From Dictyobacter formicarum (GTDB lineage Bacteria; Chloroflexota; Ktedonobacteria; Ktedonobacterales; Ktedonobacteraceae), in contig NZ_BNJJ01000013.1 in assembly GCF_016587435.1 (NCBI RefSeq), forward strand, positions 124,001 through 188,000: DNA of 64,000 nt. Reading direction: 5' to 3'. Position numbers and translations under genes: made by a program. Positions 37,896 to 47,152 of this stretch are shown here, piece after piece; positions within the stretch are counted from its first letter, which is position 1, and every line of letters starts with the position of its first letter. Below the pieces are notes generated by a model, which searched no databases, was not told where the DNA came from, and saw only the letters and a list, made by a program, of their open reading frames with translations.

Positions 37896-39647
37896 ATGAA
37901 GATAAATAAACGCCTGCTACAGTATGTCAAAACCATGCGCATCTATGTGCTCATCGTGGGTGTGCTCAGCTTTCTTACCGCCATTTTCATCATCTTACAA
38001 TCGCACTATATCGCTTCGATCATCAATACGATCTTCTTACAGAAGCAGGGCCTGGCTCAGGTAATCAGCATCCTGTTCATACTGCTGGCGATCCTGCTGG
38101 GTCGAGCGGCGATCATCTGGGGCAACGACATCGCCACCAATACCGTCTCTGGCACAGTCAAAAGTGATCTGCGCTTGCGTCTCTTCCGGCATCTACTCAA
38201 GTTGGGACCCATGTATGTGCGCGGCGAGCGCAGCGGTGAGATCGCCAATACCACCACCGAAGCGGTTGAATCATTGGATGCTTATTTTAACCTGTTCTTT
38301 CCGCAGGTCTGCGCGACCATGATTATCCCGCTGGTGATTCTGATTACGGTCTTCTCAACCGATCTTCTTTCCGGCATCGTCTTGCTGGTAACATGGCCAA
38401 TCCTACCGGTATTTATGATTCTGATCGGCTTGCAGGCAAACGCCATGACCGAGAGTCGCTGGCGCCAGATGAGTCTTTTGAGCGCGCATTTCTTAGATGT
38501 CTTGCAGGGAATGACGACGCTCAAACTATTTGGGCGCAACAAGATTCAGCAAGAGACCATTCGTCGCATTAGCGATCGCTATGGGGATACCACGATGTCG
38601 GTGCTGCGCGTGGCCTTTCTCTCCTCGTTAGTGATGGAACTGGGAGCCACCATCAGTAATGCTATCATCGCCGTTGAGATCGGGCTACGCCTGCTCTATG
38701 GCTCTATTCCTTTTGAACAAGCCTTTTTTGTACTGCTGCTGACCCCTGAGTTTTACCAACCTCTGCGCAACCTGGGCACGCAGTTCCATGCCAGTATGAA
38801 CAGTGCAGCCGGAGCAGAGCGTATCTTTGATATTCTGGAGACATCGGCGACCACAGAGGCTACAACAACCGCTATGGAGGAGACGGCAAAGATCGAGCAG
38901 ACGCTGCTGATTGATGGAGTGCACTACGCCTATCCAGGCACGGATGGACAACGCCACGAGGCCCTGCGCGGCATCTCTTTTGCCATGCAGCGTGGCCAGA
39001 AAGTTGCCATCGTCGGCAGGAGCGGCGCTGGTAAAAGCACGTTGGCGAATCTACTGCTGCGCTTCATCGAGCCCGATGAGGGAAGTATTCGGGCCGACCA
39101 GCGTGATATTCGCGACTTCAGTGCTGCCGCGTGGCGCAAACTGGTGGCCTGGCAGCCGCAGCGCCCCTATCTGTTCAATACGACGGTGGCCGAAAATATC
39201 AGGATGGGCCGACCGGAAGCCAGTATGGAGGAAGTAATCGAGGTGGCCCGCATGGCAAATCTCCATGACTTCATCCAATCGCTGCCGCAGGGTTATGCAA
39301 CACCGATCGGCGAACGAGGCACCCGCCTGAGTGGAGGACAGCTACAACGTCTGAGCCTGGCGCGCGCCCTGCTCAAACAGAGTCCCATCCTGCTGCTAGA
39401 TGAGGCTACATCGACACTGGATGCCGAAAGCGAGGCTCAGGTCTTGCGCACCATTGATCGTGTCGCCCCCGACCACTTTGTCTTGATCATCGCCCATCGG
39501 CTACACACCATCAGTAGCGCAGACCGCATCGTCGTCTTGCAAGATGGCCTGGTGATTGGCAGCGGGACCCATCAGGAGCTACTGGCACAATCGCCCGCTT
39601 ACCAGGAACTCATCAAAGCTTATGAAGATGAGGAGGCAATCGTATGA
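37896..39647 (+). CDS. cydD: CydD, thiol exporter ABC subunit for cytochrome bd assembly
   Basis: A 583-residue ABC half-transporter with six N-terminal membrane helices, then Walker A GRSGAGKST (about 370-378), the signature LSGGQLQRLSLARALL and Walker B ILLLDEATSTLD. CydDC exports thiols (cysteine, glutathione) needed for bd oxidase assembly. GGAG lies before the start. The stop overlaps the cydC start by 4 bp (ATGA). Confidence 0.93.
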   Translation: MKINKRLLQYVKTMRIYVLIVGVLSFLTAIFIILQSHYIASIINTIFLQKQGLAQVISILFILLAILLGRAAIIWGNDIATNTVSGTVKSDLRLRLFRHLLKLGPMYVRGERSGEIANTTTEAVESLDAYFNLFFPQVCATMIIPLVILITVFSTDLLSGIVLLVTWPILPVFMILIGLQANAMTESRWRQMSLLSAHFLDVLQGMTTLKLFGRNKIQQETIRRISDRYGDTTMSVLRVAFLSSLVMELGATISNAIIAVEIGLRLLYGSIPFEQAFFVLLLTPEFYQPLRNLGTQFHASMNSAAGAERIFDILETSATTEATTTAMEETAKIEQTLLIDGVHYAYPGTDGQRHEALRGISFAMQRGQKVAIVGRSGAGKSTLANLLLRFIEPDEGSIRADQRDIRDFSAAAWRKLVAWQPQRPYLFNTTVAENIRMGRPEASMEEVIEVARMANLHDFIQSLPQGYATPIGERGTRLSGGQLQRLSLARALLKQSPILLLDEATSTLDAESEAQVLRTIDRVAPDHFVLIIAHRLHTISSADRIVVLQDGLVIGSGTHQELLAQSPAYQELIKAYEDEEAIV

Positions 39648-41409
39648 ACGCCACTTTGCGCCGTCTGATCCAGCTAGCCTGGCCGATTAGAAACTGGATG
39701 CTGCTGGCAGCCTTGCTCGGTTCCTGTACCATACTCAGTGGTATCGGGTTGCTGACAACTTCAGCCTATCTCATCTCGGTGGCGGCCCTACACCCTTCGG
39801 TGGCGGCGCTGAATGTGGCCATCGTCGGCGTACGCTTCTTTGGCATTGCCCGTGGCACTTTCCGCTATCTGGAGCGCCTGGTCTCACACCGCGCCACCTT
39901 TCGCCTGCTGGCCAGGCTACGCGTCTGGTTCTACAGCGCCCTGGAGCCATTGATACCAGCGCACCTGCTGGAGCAAATGGATGGTCAGCAACACGAGCTA
40001 CGCAGCGGAGACCTGCTGCGGCGCGCAGTCTCAGACATCGACACATTACAAAACTTCTATATCAGAGTGCTAGCCCCCCGCTGGTTGCTCTGATTATCGG
40101 AGTGCTGATGTGGATCTTCTTTGGCTACTTTGGCACAGTCTTTGGCCTGATCTTTATCGTCTTCTACGTGATCTCTGGCGTCGGTGTGCCCTGGCTGGCC
40201 CACCTGCTGGGTCAACGCGTCGGTCGCGAGATGGTCGGCACGCAGGCCGAGCTAGAGTCGCACCTGGTCGATAGCGTACAGGGCATAGCCGACCTGGTCG
40301 CCTTTGGTCAGGAAGAGCGCCAGGCCCGCTATATCCAGACGCTGAACAAGAAATTGCAGAAGCTGCAGATGACCTCAGCCTATATCAGCGGCATGCAAGG
40401 CGGCCTGAGCAATCTATTGATGAACATGACGGCCTGGACAATGCTGCTGGTAGCCATCCCTCGTGTCTACCAGGGAACGTTAAATGGCATCTTCCTGGCC
40501 GTACTGGTACTGGGTGCGTTGGCCAGTTTCGAGGGTGTAATAACGCTGCCAGCGGCTTTCCAACAACTGGGTAGTAGCCTGGAAGCGGCACGGCGCCTGT
40601 TTGAAGTAGTGGATGCAAAACCGGCCGTCAGCAATCCGGTGGCTCCATCGCCAACGCCAATCAATCAAGTAATCAAGATCGAGCACCTGAGCTTTCGCTA
40701 TGCTCCCGACGAGCCCGATGTTTTGCAGGACATTACCTTTACGGTGCCGCAGAGCAAATGCGTCATGGTGGTCGGACCAAGTGGCTCCGGCAAATCAACG
40801 CTGGCCCACCTCCTGCTACGCTTCTGGGACTACCAGGAAGGTAAGATTAGCGTTGGTGGCTTTCCGCTGCAAGATTATCAGCAGGATGACCTCTACAAGC
40901 AGGTGAGCGTAGTGGAACAGGATACCCACCTGTTCAATACGAGTATTCGCGAGAATATCTTGATTGCGCGTAAAGGGGCCAGCGAAGAAGAGCTGATTGA
41001 AGCAGCGCTACAGGCTCAGTTGCATGACTTTGTAATGAGCCTACCCGATGGTTATGATACCCAGGTCGGAGAACAGGGATTGCGCTTGAGCGGCGGTGAG
41101 CGCCAGCGGGTCGCCATCGCCCGGGCCTTCCTTAAAGATGCGCCCATTTTAGTGCTGGATGAGCCAACCGTAAATCTGGATGCAATTACCGAGCGCGCAG
41201 TACTGGATGCACTCAAAAGCTTGCGCCAGCAGCGCACAACGATCATGGTAACCCATCGGCTGGTCGAAATGGAGATGGCCGATGAAATCCTGGTGCTGCA
41301 GCATGGGAAAATTGTTGAGCGCGGCAGCCATGCCATGCTCATACAAAACGAAGGTCTCTACTGGAGAATGTGGCGGCAACAACGCTCAAAAACCAATGTA
41401 TCAGCCTGA
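39644..41409 (+). pseudogene. cydC: CydC, second ABC subunit, broken by a frameshift
   Basis: Frame one gives 149 residues (membrane helices up to YIRVLAPRWLL, then stop); frame two resumes with LVALIIGVLMWIFFGYF and continues to a complete ABC end with Walker A GPSGSGKST, signature LSGGERQRVAIARAF and Walker B ILVLDEPTVNLD. The break is at a run of six C (40074-40079); a seventh C restores APPLVALIIGV and a normal protein of 588 residues. As read it is disrupted. The conserved sequence on both sides makes a sequencing or assembly error more likely than an old pseudogene. Confidence 0.9.
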
Positions 41410-41467
41410 TGCACTCCAGCAGAGTGCCAGAATCCTGCCATTATGGGGAGAATGTCGCTCCCTTGTG

Positions 41468-41491
41468 GACGGGCGCATACGCGCCCGAGCT
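41468..41491. repeat. REP-like GC hairpin, copy B
   Basis: GGACGGGCGCATACGCGCCC, ending in GAGC, is a compact hairpin (GGGCGC...GCGCCC). A close relative in inverted direction is at 60651-60674. Confidence 0.5.
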
Positions 41492-41497
41492 GGTTTT

Positions 41498-41549
41498 TCA
41501 TGTGAGCTGCAGAAAATGTACCATGGTACATTTTCTGCAGCTCACATGA
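41498..41549. terminator. 52-bp perfect palindrome after cydC
   Basis: The palindrome is centred at 41523/41524 with no loop. It follows the cyd operon and ends in a convergent gap, so it can act in both directions. Confidence 0.8.
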
Positions 41550-41556
41550 CTTTGAA

Positions 41557-41589
41557 GTATGAAAAATGCGCGCTGCGTATTTTTCATAC
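41557..41589. terminator. Second hairpin in the same gap
   Basis: 14-bp arms GTATGAAAAATGCG (41557-41570) and CGTATTTTTCATAC (41576-41589), with one G-T pair. It lies just before the stop of the leftward 90-residue gene, so it probably ends that transcript. Confidence 0.7.
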
Positions 41590-41609
41590 CCCTACAAAAC
41601 CTTAAAGGG

Positions 41610-41882
41610 TTAGCGAGCATTTGGGGCATCCAGAATCAGGCGCTGCGCGCGCGCCACCAACATATCCCTCTCATCCAACATCTCTTGTGTCACAGTCTGG
41701 CCCACTTCTAATTTTTTCACGTAATTGATGCCATCGTATGCGACCTGCACCAGCTGGTTATACAAATTTTCGGTGTACGCCTGCAGCTCTGCCTGCGTGA
41801 TAATCGAAGCTGACAATTCCGATAGCGGCTTAAGTTTCTGGTGAATCTCCAAAAGGATCTCCCTGACGTTTGTTTCCTCCAT
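41610..41882 (-). CDS. Small helical protein, function unknown
   Basis: A 90-residue protein starting at ATG 41880-41882, with GCAGGAGG upstream. It is rich in Glu, Leu, Gln and Ala and probably all helical (REILLEIHQKLKPLSELSASIITQAELQAYTENLYNQLVQV...). No signal or membrane segment is seen. I do not recognise the family. The strong ribosome site supports it as a gene. Confidence 0.6.
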   Translation of the reverse strand: MEETNVREILLEIHQKLKPLSELSASIITQAELQAYTENLYNQLVQVAYDGINYVKKLEVGQTVTQEMLDERDMLVARAQRLILDAPNAR

Positions 41883-42022
41883 CAAGTGCCTCCTGCAGCG
41901 ATAACTATTCGTCCAACGGTAGATTGACATCTTATAAAATACAAACATCACAAAGATTAGCAATTTAAGACCAGTGCAAATATATTTGCATAATACTATA
42001 TAAGCAGCTAAAATTCGATAAT

Positions 42023-42065
42023 GCTTTCTTCTAAATAGCTATTTTGTAGCTATTTAGAAGAAAGC
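42023..42065. terminator. Palindromic hairpin in the gap
   Basis: Perfect 19-bp arms (42023-42041 and 42047-42065) with a 5-base loop. It lies upstream of the 90-residue leftward gene and well downstream of the NTF2-like gene's stop at 42273, so it is likely the terminator of the latter. Confidence 0.65.
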
Positions 42066-42195
42066 GTCCAACTTCCATCATCAGCGAAGGGGCGCGTGCG
42101 CGCCCAATCCCTGTTTTTGTATGGTGGTATGTGAAATTTACAGCATGTTGTGGCAAAATCACGCGCGACATGCTTTAGAAAGGAGGCGGCACGAT

Positions 42196-42258
42196 ATGCT
42201 TCACGAAGAACAAATGCGTCTCAGGCTCTTATCCGTGCTTTCTGGTAATCAAAGCTGA
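42196..42258 (+). CDS. Possible 20-residue peptide or gene remnant
   Basis: ATG behind a strong GAAAGGAGG, then 20 codons (MLHEEQMRLRLLSVLSGNQS) and TGA. The good ribosome site is striking, but the peptide is too short to judge. It may be a leader peptide or the cut-off start of a lost gene. Confidence 0.25.
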   Translation: MLHEEQMRLRLLSVLSGNQS

Positions 42259-42272
42259 CTGATTGCCTCCCT

Positions 42273-42656
42273 TTACGCCAGCGCAATCGCATACGTTGTT
42301 ATCGCTTTTATGGGCGCATTGTTCGTTGAGGCACGGAACTGGTAGACGTCACAGAAAGCGACCGTCTTCCCGTCTTTGAACTTCAGTAATCCATCGGCAG
42401 CACCATTGTATCCGTGCGTGACGATCGTATTGATGATCAGTTCCGCAACCTCATCACTTCTCGACCGTTGAAGTTCTGTGAGAACGTCCTGTTTTCCGCT
42501 GATGCACCGGCCGCCAACTAGGTTCCAGCGGATATCGTCAGTCGTGTTGCGGGCAACAAAAGCACTGTCGTTGCTGACGGCCGCAACGATAAAATCTTTC
42601 AGAAATAATTTCTTAGGCGCATTACCGCAATCTTCATGAATAGTAATCGTCACCAT
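42273..42656 (-). CDS. NTF2/SnoaL-like protein
   Basis: A 127-residue protein with the cone fold of the NTF2-like superfamily: helix-rich start (KKLFLKDFIVAAVSNDSAFVARNTTDDIRWNLVGGRCISGK), then EVAELIINTIVTHGYNGAADGLLKFKDGKTVAFCDVYQFR. Such folds bind small ligands or catalyse isomerisations; the substrate here is unknown. Its start overlaps the upstream gene's end by 23 bp. Confidence 0.75.
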   Translation of the reverse strand: MVTITIHEDCGNAPKKLFLKDFIVAAVSNDSAFVARNTTDDIRWNLVGGRCISGKQDVLTELQRSRSDEVAELIINTIVTHGYNGAADGLLKFKDGKTVAFCDVYQFRASTNNAPIKAITTYAIALA

Positions 42657-43044
42657 AGTGATTTGTGTCCTTTGACTGGAAGAATTCTTGGCGTTTTTCC
42701 GCCAGGATTGTTGTCATAAAATGTGCCGGCATCGGCACTTGATACATATATTTGGTAAATGCCCTGAAATCTCGACCGATTTTGCCCTCAAACATGCACA
42801 CTTGCCCCGAATCATGCACATTGAGACAACGTTTCCTGGGGAAGCCGCTCCCCACCTGGAGTATCAGGAATGGTGGAAATAAATTGCTCGCGTGCCTCTC
42901 GCTCCGGCGTCCTTGCCGTCTGGATAGGCCCAGTGCTACGTAAGCTGCTATCAAGCGCAAAGTATCGGGCAATACACGTAAATGCAATTTAAAACAAAGA
43001 TGCTGAATGGTGAACTCTTTCTCCATACTCTGCTGTTTTTCCAT
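42634..43044 (-). CDS. Hypothetical protein, unrecognised
   Basis: A 136-residue frame starting at the ATG after AGGAAAGG. Composition is plausible but I see no family motif; the later segment (KIGRDFRAFTKYMYQVPMPAHFMTTILAEKRQEFFQ) looks like real protein, while the Arg-rich middle is less convincing. It may be degraded. It overlaps the NTF2-like gene, in the same direction, so both would share one transcript starting near the operator pair at 43122-43221. Confidence 0.45.
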   Translation of the reverse strand: MEKQQSMEKEFTIQHLCFKLHLRVLPDTLRLIAAYVALGLSRRQGRRSERHASNLFPPFLILQVGSGFPRKRCLNVHDSGQVCMFEGKIGRDFRAFTKYMYQVPMPAHFMTTILAEKRQEFFQSKDTNHYGDDYYS

Positions 43045-43376
43045 TGTATTGCCTTTCCTGCTATCTCTCCTGAGACTCAGAGAGGGGGGGATCTTCAGCA
43101 TTTCCTGAACAAATCATACATCTTAGAGTGCGCTCTCAGTCAAGGGGAATGATGAGGTATCTCAAAACTCACCGATTGTGGAATCCCAGTAATGAGCTCT
43201 TGACTGAGAGCGCACTCTAAGGTGTAGACTGCGATCCATGGACAAAGACGAGGCAGAGGAAAAGATCTGTCAGGTTCTATCATCTCCCCCTGATTGGGAG
43301 CGTCATGTTGTTCCGCAAAGAACCGTCGCGGCTTGTCTATCTTGCCGCGCTTACATGAAAGAAAGGAAGCCAGCTC
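43045..43376. other. Divergent promoter region with an operator-like inverted repeat
   Basis: No gene is seen. The 23-bp inverted repeat at 43122-43221 is listed separately. It lies between the leftward NTF2-like pair and the rightward SDR. Confidence 0.5.
43122..43221. promoter_or_regulatory. Two 23-bp inverted repeats, TetR-operator-like
   Basis: 43122-43144 (CTTAGAGTGCGCTCTCAGTC plus three bases) is exactly inverted at 43199-43221, 54 bp apart. Each copy has its own inner dyad, AGAGTGCGCTCT, a form common for TetR-family operators. One copy faces each divergent gene. No regulator gene is next to it. Confidence 0.55.
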
Positions 43377-44300
43377 ATGGCACGCATTACAACACCATTC
43401 GGGTTCCATTCCACGACCGCCGAGGTCTCCGAAGGTATCGACTTGTCCGGTAAACGGGTGATCATTACCGGGGCGGCTTCGGGTATCGGCACCGAAACGG
43501 CGCGGGCACTGGCCCATCTCGGTGCCGAAGTCACGCTCGCGGTCCGCAATGTAGAAGCCGGAAAGCGGACCGCAGCCGAGATCACGGCAAAGACCGGCAA
43601 CCGTAACGTCTTCGTCGCTCCGCTCGAATTGACCGACCGTGCATCCATCTCTGCGTTTGTCGCCGCATGGGATAAACCGTTGCACATCCTGATCAACAAT
43701 GCTGGTATTATAGCGTTGCCGGATCTGCACCGCACCCCCGAAGGGTGGGAACTGCAATTTGCCACCAACCACCTCGGTCACTTCGCACTGGCGCTCGGCC
43801 TGCACGATGCTCTGGCAGCCGCTGGCAACGCGCGCATCGTCTCGGTGAGTTCCGCGGCGCACCGGAGATCCCCAATTGTGTTCGACGACATCCACTTCGT
43901 GCGCCGCGAGTACGAGGCGTGGTCGGCCTACGGGCAATCCAAGACGGCCAATGTGATCTTCGCTGTCGAAGCTACCAGGCGGTGGGCTGCGGACGGAATC
44001 ACGGCGAACGCCCTTATGCCGGGCGGTATTCGCACTAACTTGCTACGCTACCAGACAGGTCCAGAATATCAGAAACTCGTCGAAAGCTATCCGTGGAAAA
44101 CCCTGGAGCAGGGAGCCTCAACCTCGGTCCTGCTTGCCGCCTCGCCACTTTTGGAAGGCATTGGAGGTCGCTACTTTGAAGACAACAACGAAGCCGGCCC
44201 AAACGTGCCCCCAGCGGAAAACGGAGTCGCCGCGCATGCCCTCGATCCCGACGCCGCTGCTCGGCTCTGGGACGTGTCGCTCGACCTCTTGAACAATTAA
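43377..44300 (+). CDS. Short-chain dehydrogenase/reductase (SDR)
   Basis: A 307-residue NAD(P)-dependent oxidoreductase. The cofactor loop is VIITGAASGIGTETARAL (about residues 31-48), the NNAG motif is HILINNAGIIALPD, and the catalytic Ser and YxxxK are seen in VSVSSAAHRRS and AYGQSKTANV. The sequence resembles retinol-dehydrogenase-like SDRs (WW-domain oxidoreductase type). The gene looks richer in GC at third positions than its neighbours, which may point to recent transfer. The start follows AAAGGA. It is likely controlled from the operator pair upstream. Confidence 0.92.
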   Translation: MARITTPFGFHSTTAEVSEGIDLSGKRVIITGAASGIGTETARALAHLGAEVTLAVRNVEAGKRTAAEITAKTGNRNVFVAPLELTDRASISAFVAAWDKPLHILINNAGIIALPDLHRTPEGWELQFATNHLGHFALALGLHDALAAAGNARIVSVSSAAHRRSPIVFDDIHFVRREYEAWSAYGQSKTANVIFAVEATRRWAADGITANALMPGGIRTNLLRYQTGPEYQKLVESYPWKTLEQGASTSVLLAASPLLEGIGGRYFEDNNEAGPNVPPAENGVAAHALDPDAAARLWDVSLDLLNN

Positions 44301-44309
44301 CTGAAAAGG

Positions 44310-44339
44310 AGCCCTCCTTGTCCATGGGCAAGGAGGGCT
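44310..44339. terminator. Hairpin after the SDR gene
   Basis: 11-bp arms AGCCCTCCTTG (44310-44320) and CAAGGAGGGCT (44329-44339), loop of 8. It lies 10 bp after the SDR stop. Confidence 0.7.
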
Positions 44340-44427
44340 GACCAGCCAAAATGAAAAGGTAAAGAAAAATAAGACGTATTCTTAATGGGAATATTCACGT
44401 ACATGTGACAATCATGCGGCGCTCGAC

Positions 44428-46836
44428 TTAGCGATCAGTCCAGCCGATCACGGTCAGGGTTGCGTTATGTGGCGAAATGGCTACCGTCTTCAGATGGGCG
44501 CTGCTCAACGAGCCAATAGAGAGAGTATCGACCAGTGGACCACGAAGGGTAGAGGTTTTAAGGGCATACATCAGACCGTCACGCGAGACATTAGACCAGC
44601 TATCCTGGAAAGATTCGTTTAAGGTGATGCTTTTCATACTACTATCAACTGTGCATAAAAGTTTTGGCGTTTGTACGCCAGATACATCGATCAGCCATAG
44701 GCCGTTGGGTTTAGAGGGCGCTGGATGCTCAGCCAGAGAAATGGCCAGGATATGCTGCTGTACGCTACGAATTTGCGACACAGCCAGAAACTGATCCACA
44801 AAAAAAGGATTCTCATCTCCCAAACGACCAATACTACTGGCCCCGCTCAACAAAGGTCCACACTGCACACAATCCGTTGGCTTGCCCGCGCAGTGGCTGA
44901 CATAAATGCTGGCATCGGTGCCAATTGTATAATCATCGCAGTCGGTGCCAGCAGCCAGCGCGATTTGACGCAGGTTATGTTCTGGAGCAGCCTGGCCGCT
45001 CGCGATGGTGGCCTGATAGAGGTTGCTGCCAGGATCGCGGAGATAGAGATGCAGGGCATCAGGCCAGCCAACCAATTGGTAGCGCTTTGGCGCCACGATT
45101 TTTAGCGCAATGTCCCCATTGGCAAGCCATAATTGATAAAACTGAGATCCGTTTTCAATCGAAAACAGTACATGTGCTCCATCCGCATAAGTATATGGAG
45201 ACCAATATATATCTTCGATTGATGGTTCTGTAGCATTCGATAAAGGGGCACAATAGAGCGTCTGCAAAAACTTGCCATCGATACGTATTAATTGGAGCTG
45301 GCTCTTCTGCGCAGCAATCGCGACAAACAAGATCCATTGTCCATCGGGCGAGATCTGCGCCCGGCCAAGGCGTTCACCCGGAAACTGGCTGATCACGATA
45401 TTGCGGGCCGTCTCGCTATCGTAGCGCATCAATGCGCTTGCGGCATCCTTGCTCACTGGCAAACCTGGCTGCTGCATATAGATCATGCTCTGATGTGCTG
45501 GTGAGGACGTACCCAGAGGAGTGAGAACCGCTGGACGGGCCCGTCCGGCGGCCGGACAACTTGTAGTGAGCATCGCGTCAGCGGAGGCGGTTGCGGTCGA
45601 GATTATGCCCTGCTCAACATGCGATCCACTATGACCAGCCATCAGCGCGGGCCAGATCCAGAGAACCCCCAGAGGTATCAGGGCCAGCAAGATTAAAAAG
45701 ATAATAACGGAAAGAATGCGTGTCGAGGCCTGAGTTGTTCTCTGCTGACTGGCCGCGTAGCGTGCAATCGTAGCTGGCAGCACAGCGGTACTTAACTGCG
45801 AGTGCTTCAACCGGGGTGATGGTGCTGGCACTGGCGGCAGCGCTTCATGCGCGGGCGATCGATATTCTCCGACAACTTCAGGATCTGGCACCATGGCGGC
45901 GTCGGAAAACCAGACCCCCTCAAGATTGGATGAGGGCAGCGCAATCTTCTGGTTGGTTGATAGAGGAAAAGCATAGCTGGCATTTTCGCTCACTACGACG
46001 CGCATTAAGGCATAGAGGAAGTCAATCGGTCGTTGATAACGTTGTTCAGCCTCTTTAGCCAGGGCACGCAACACCACCGCTTCCAATGCCTCAGATAACT
46101 GGGGATTGAATCCACATAGCGATGGGGGTGGCTCATAGAGATGCATTGTCAGAACCCGGATAGCCGTATCGGCGATAAAGGGGACACGGCCCGTCAACAA
46201 CTCATACAATACCACCCCTAAACTATAAATATCGCTCGCGGGCACCGCTTTACCTTGAATTTGCTCCGGGGACATATATTGAGGAGTCCCCATGATGCTA
46301 TTTGTGTGGGTGGCAAAATTTGCCAGCGTACCTTCATCGGCCTCATCTGCCAGTACCTTCACCAGGCCAAAATCTGACAGCACCAGCGAGTGATCCGCTT
46401 TGAATAGCATATTATCTGGCTTGATATCGCGGTGAATTAATCCTCGATCGTGGGCATATTGTAAGGCGCGCAAGATAGGGGTAAGCAGGTCCAGGGCAAC
46501 ACGTGGGGAGAGCCGCTGCTGCCTCTGCAAATAGTTACGCAGCGAGCCAGAAGATAAGTATGGCATCACGAAATACGCCATGCCATTATAGCGCCCATAC
46601 TCATAGACCGTTAAAATATTAGGGTGCTCTAGCTGAGCGACAATCTGTGCTTCACGTTCAAAGCGGTGCAAAAACGAGTCCTGCCCATCTTCGCGCGGCT
46701 TAAACACTTTGAGGGCCACTTCGCGGTTCAAATAGGTGTCGCGAGCCAGGAAAACCGTGGCCATCCCTCCCAGACCAATCAACCGCGTAATCTGATAATG
46801 TCCTAAACGCTGACCGACCATTTCACCCGGCCCCAT
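44428..46836 (-). CDS. Membrane Ser/Thr protein kinase with C-terminal TolB-like propeller
   Basis: An ~802-residue Hanks-type kinase starting at the ATG after GAGGGGG. In the kinase domain (about 10-280): glycine loop IGLGGMATVFLA, K43 in VALKVF, catalytic HRDIKPDN (D137) and DFG at 155-157, all intact, so it should be active. A Ser/Pro-rich linker, one membrane helix (about 375-400) and an outside domain with TolB/WD40-like repeats (SPDGQWILFVA, DIYWSPYTYADGAHVLFS) follow. It probably senses an outside signal. It faces a pentapeptide protein gene across a shared promoter region. Confidence 0.92.
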   Translation of the reverse strand: MGPGEMVGQRLGHYQITRLIGLGGMATVFLARDTYLNREVALKVFKPREDGQDSFLHRFEREAQIVAQLEHPNILTVYEYGRYNGMAYFVMPYLSSGSLRNYLQRQQRLSPRVALDLLTPILRALQYAHDRGLIHRDIKPDNMLFKADHSLVLSDFGLVKVLADEADEGTLANFATHTNSIMGTPQYMSPEQIQGKAVPASDIYSLGVVLYELLTGRVPFIADTAIRVLTMHLYEPPPSLCGFNPQLSEALEAVVLRALAKEAEQRYQRPIDFLYALMRVVVSENASYAFPLSTNQKIALPSSNLEGVWFSDAAMVPDPEVVGEYRSPAHEALPPVPAPSPRLKHSQLSTAVLPATIARYAASQQRTTQASTRILSVIIFLILLALIPLGVLWIWPALMAGHSGSHVEQGIISTATASADAMLTTSCPAAGRARPAVLTPLGTSSPAHQSMIYMQQPGLPVSKDAASALMRYDSETARNIVISQFPGERLGRAQISPDGQWILFVAIAAQKSQLQLIRIDGKFLQTLYCAPLSNATEPSIEDIYWSPYTYADGAHVLFSIENGSQFYQLWLANGDIALKIVAPKRYQLVGWPDALHLYLRDPGSNLYQATIASGQAAPEHNLRQIALAAGTDCDDYTIGTDASIYVSHCAGKPTDCVQCGPLLSGASSIGRLGDENPFFVDQFLAVSQIRSVQQHILAISLAEHPAPSKPNGLWLIDVSGVQTPKLLCTVDSSMKSITLNESFQDSWSNVSRDGLMYALKTSTLRGPLVDTLSIGSLSSAHLKTVAISPHNATLTVIGWTDR

Positions 46837-47152
46837 GCAATCCACCCCCTCGATGATCGTGAATAACCCATCTCTCTACTTTATTCCGATCCACATACTT
46901 AAAAGCACGTAGCGTATTCCACTTCAAATAGTAACATGACTTTCAAGCACAAGCAACCTTTTTATTCTATAATAGCCATTAAGAGAAGCAATAAATCAGG
47001 ATCATTTTGAGCCAATATTAGTACTTTTGGAAAAATACTATACGCTCCATCGCAGCGGATCCACTCTATCTAAGAGCAAGGTTACGAATAGATAACAACC
47101 ATATCTGCTGTCCCTTATCATTTCTTGCTTCACAGAATAGTAATGGTAGCGT
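46837..47152. other. Divergent promoter region, AT-rich
   Basis: Nothing beyond AT-rich sequence is seen; I could not define clear promoter boxes for either gene. Confidence 0.35.

Larger units (their letters stand above)
41883..42272. other. Gap with a palindrome and a tiny reading frame
   Basis: It holds the hairpin at 42023-42065, a REP-like GGGGCGCGTGCGCGCCC at about 42089-42105 and a 20-codon reading frame at 42196-42258. Otherwise I see nothing. Confidence 0.5.

Noticed and set aside
43238..43453. A 71-codon frame overlapping the start of the SDR gene
   Set aside because: It crosses the SDR ribosome site and start in another frame and has no protein-like signature.
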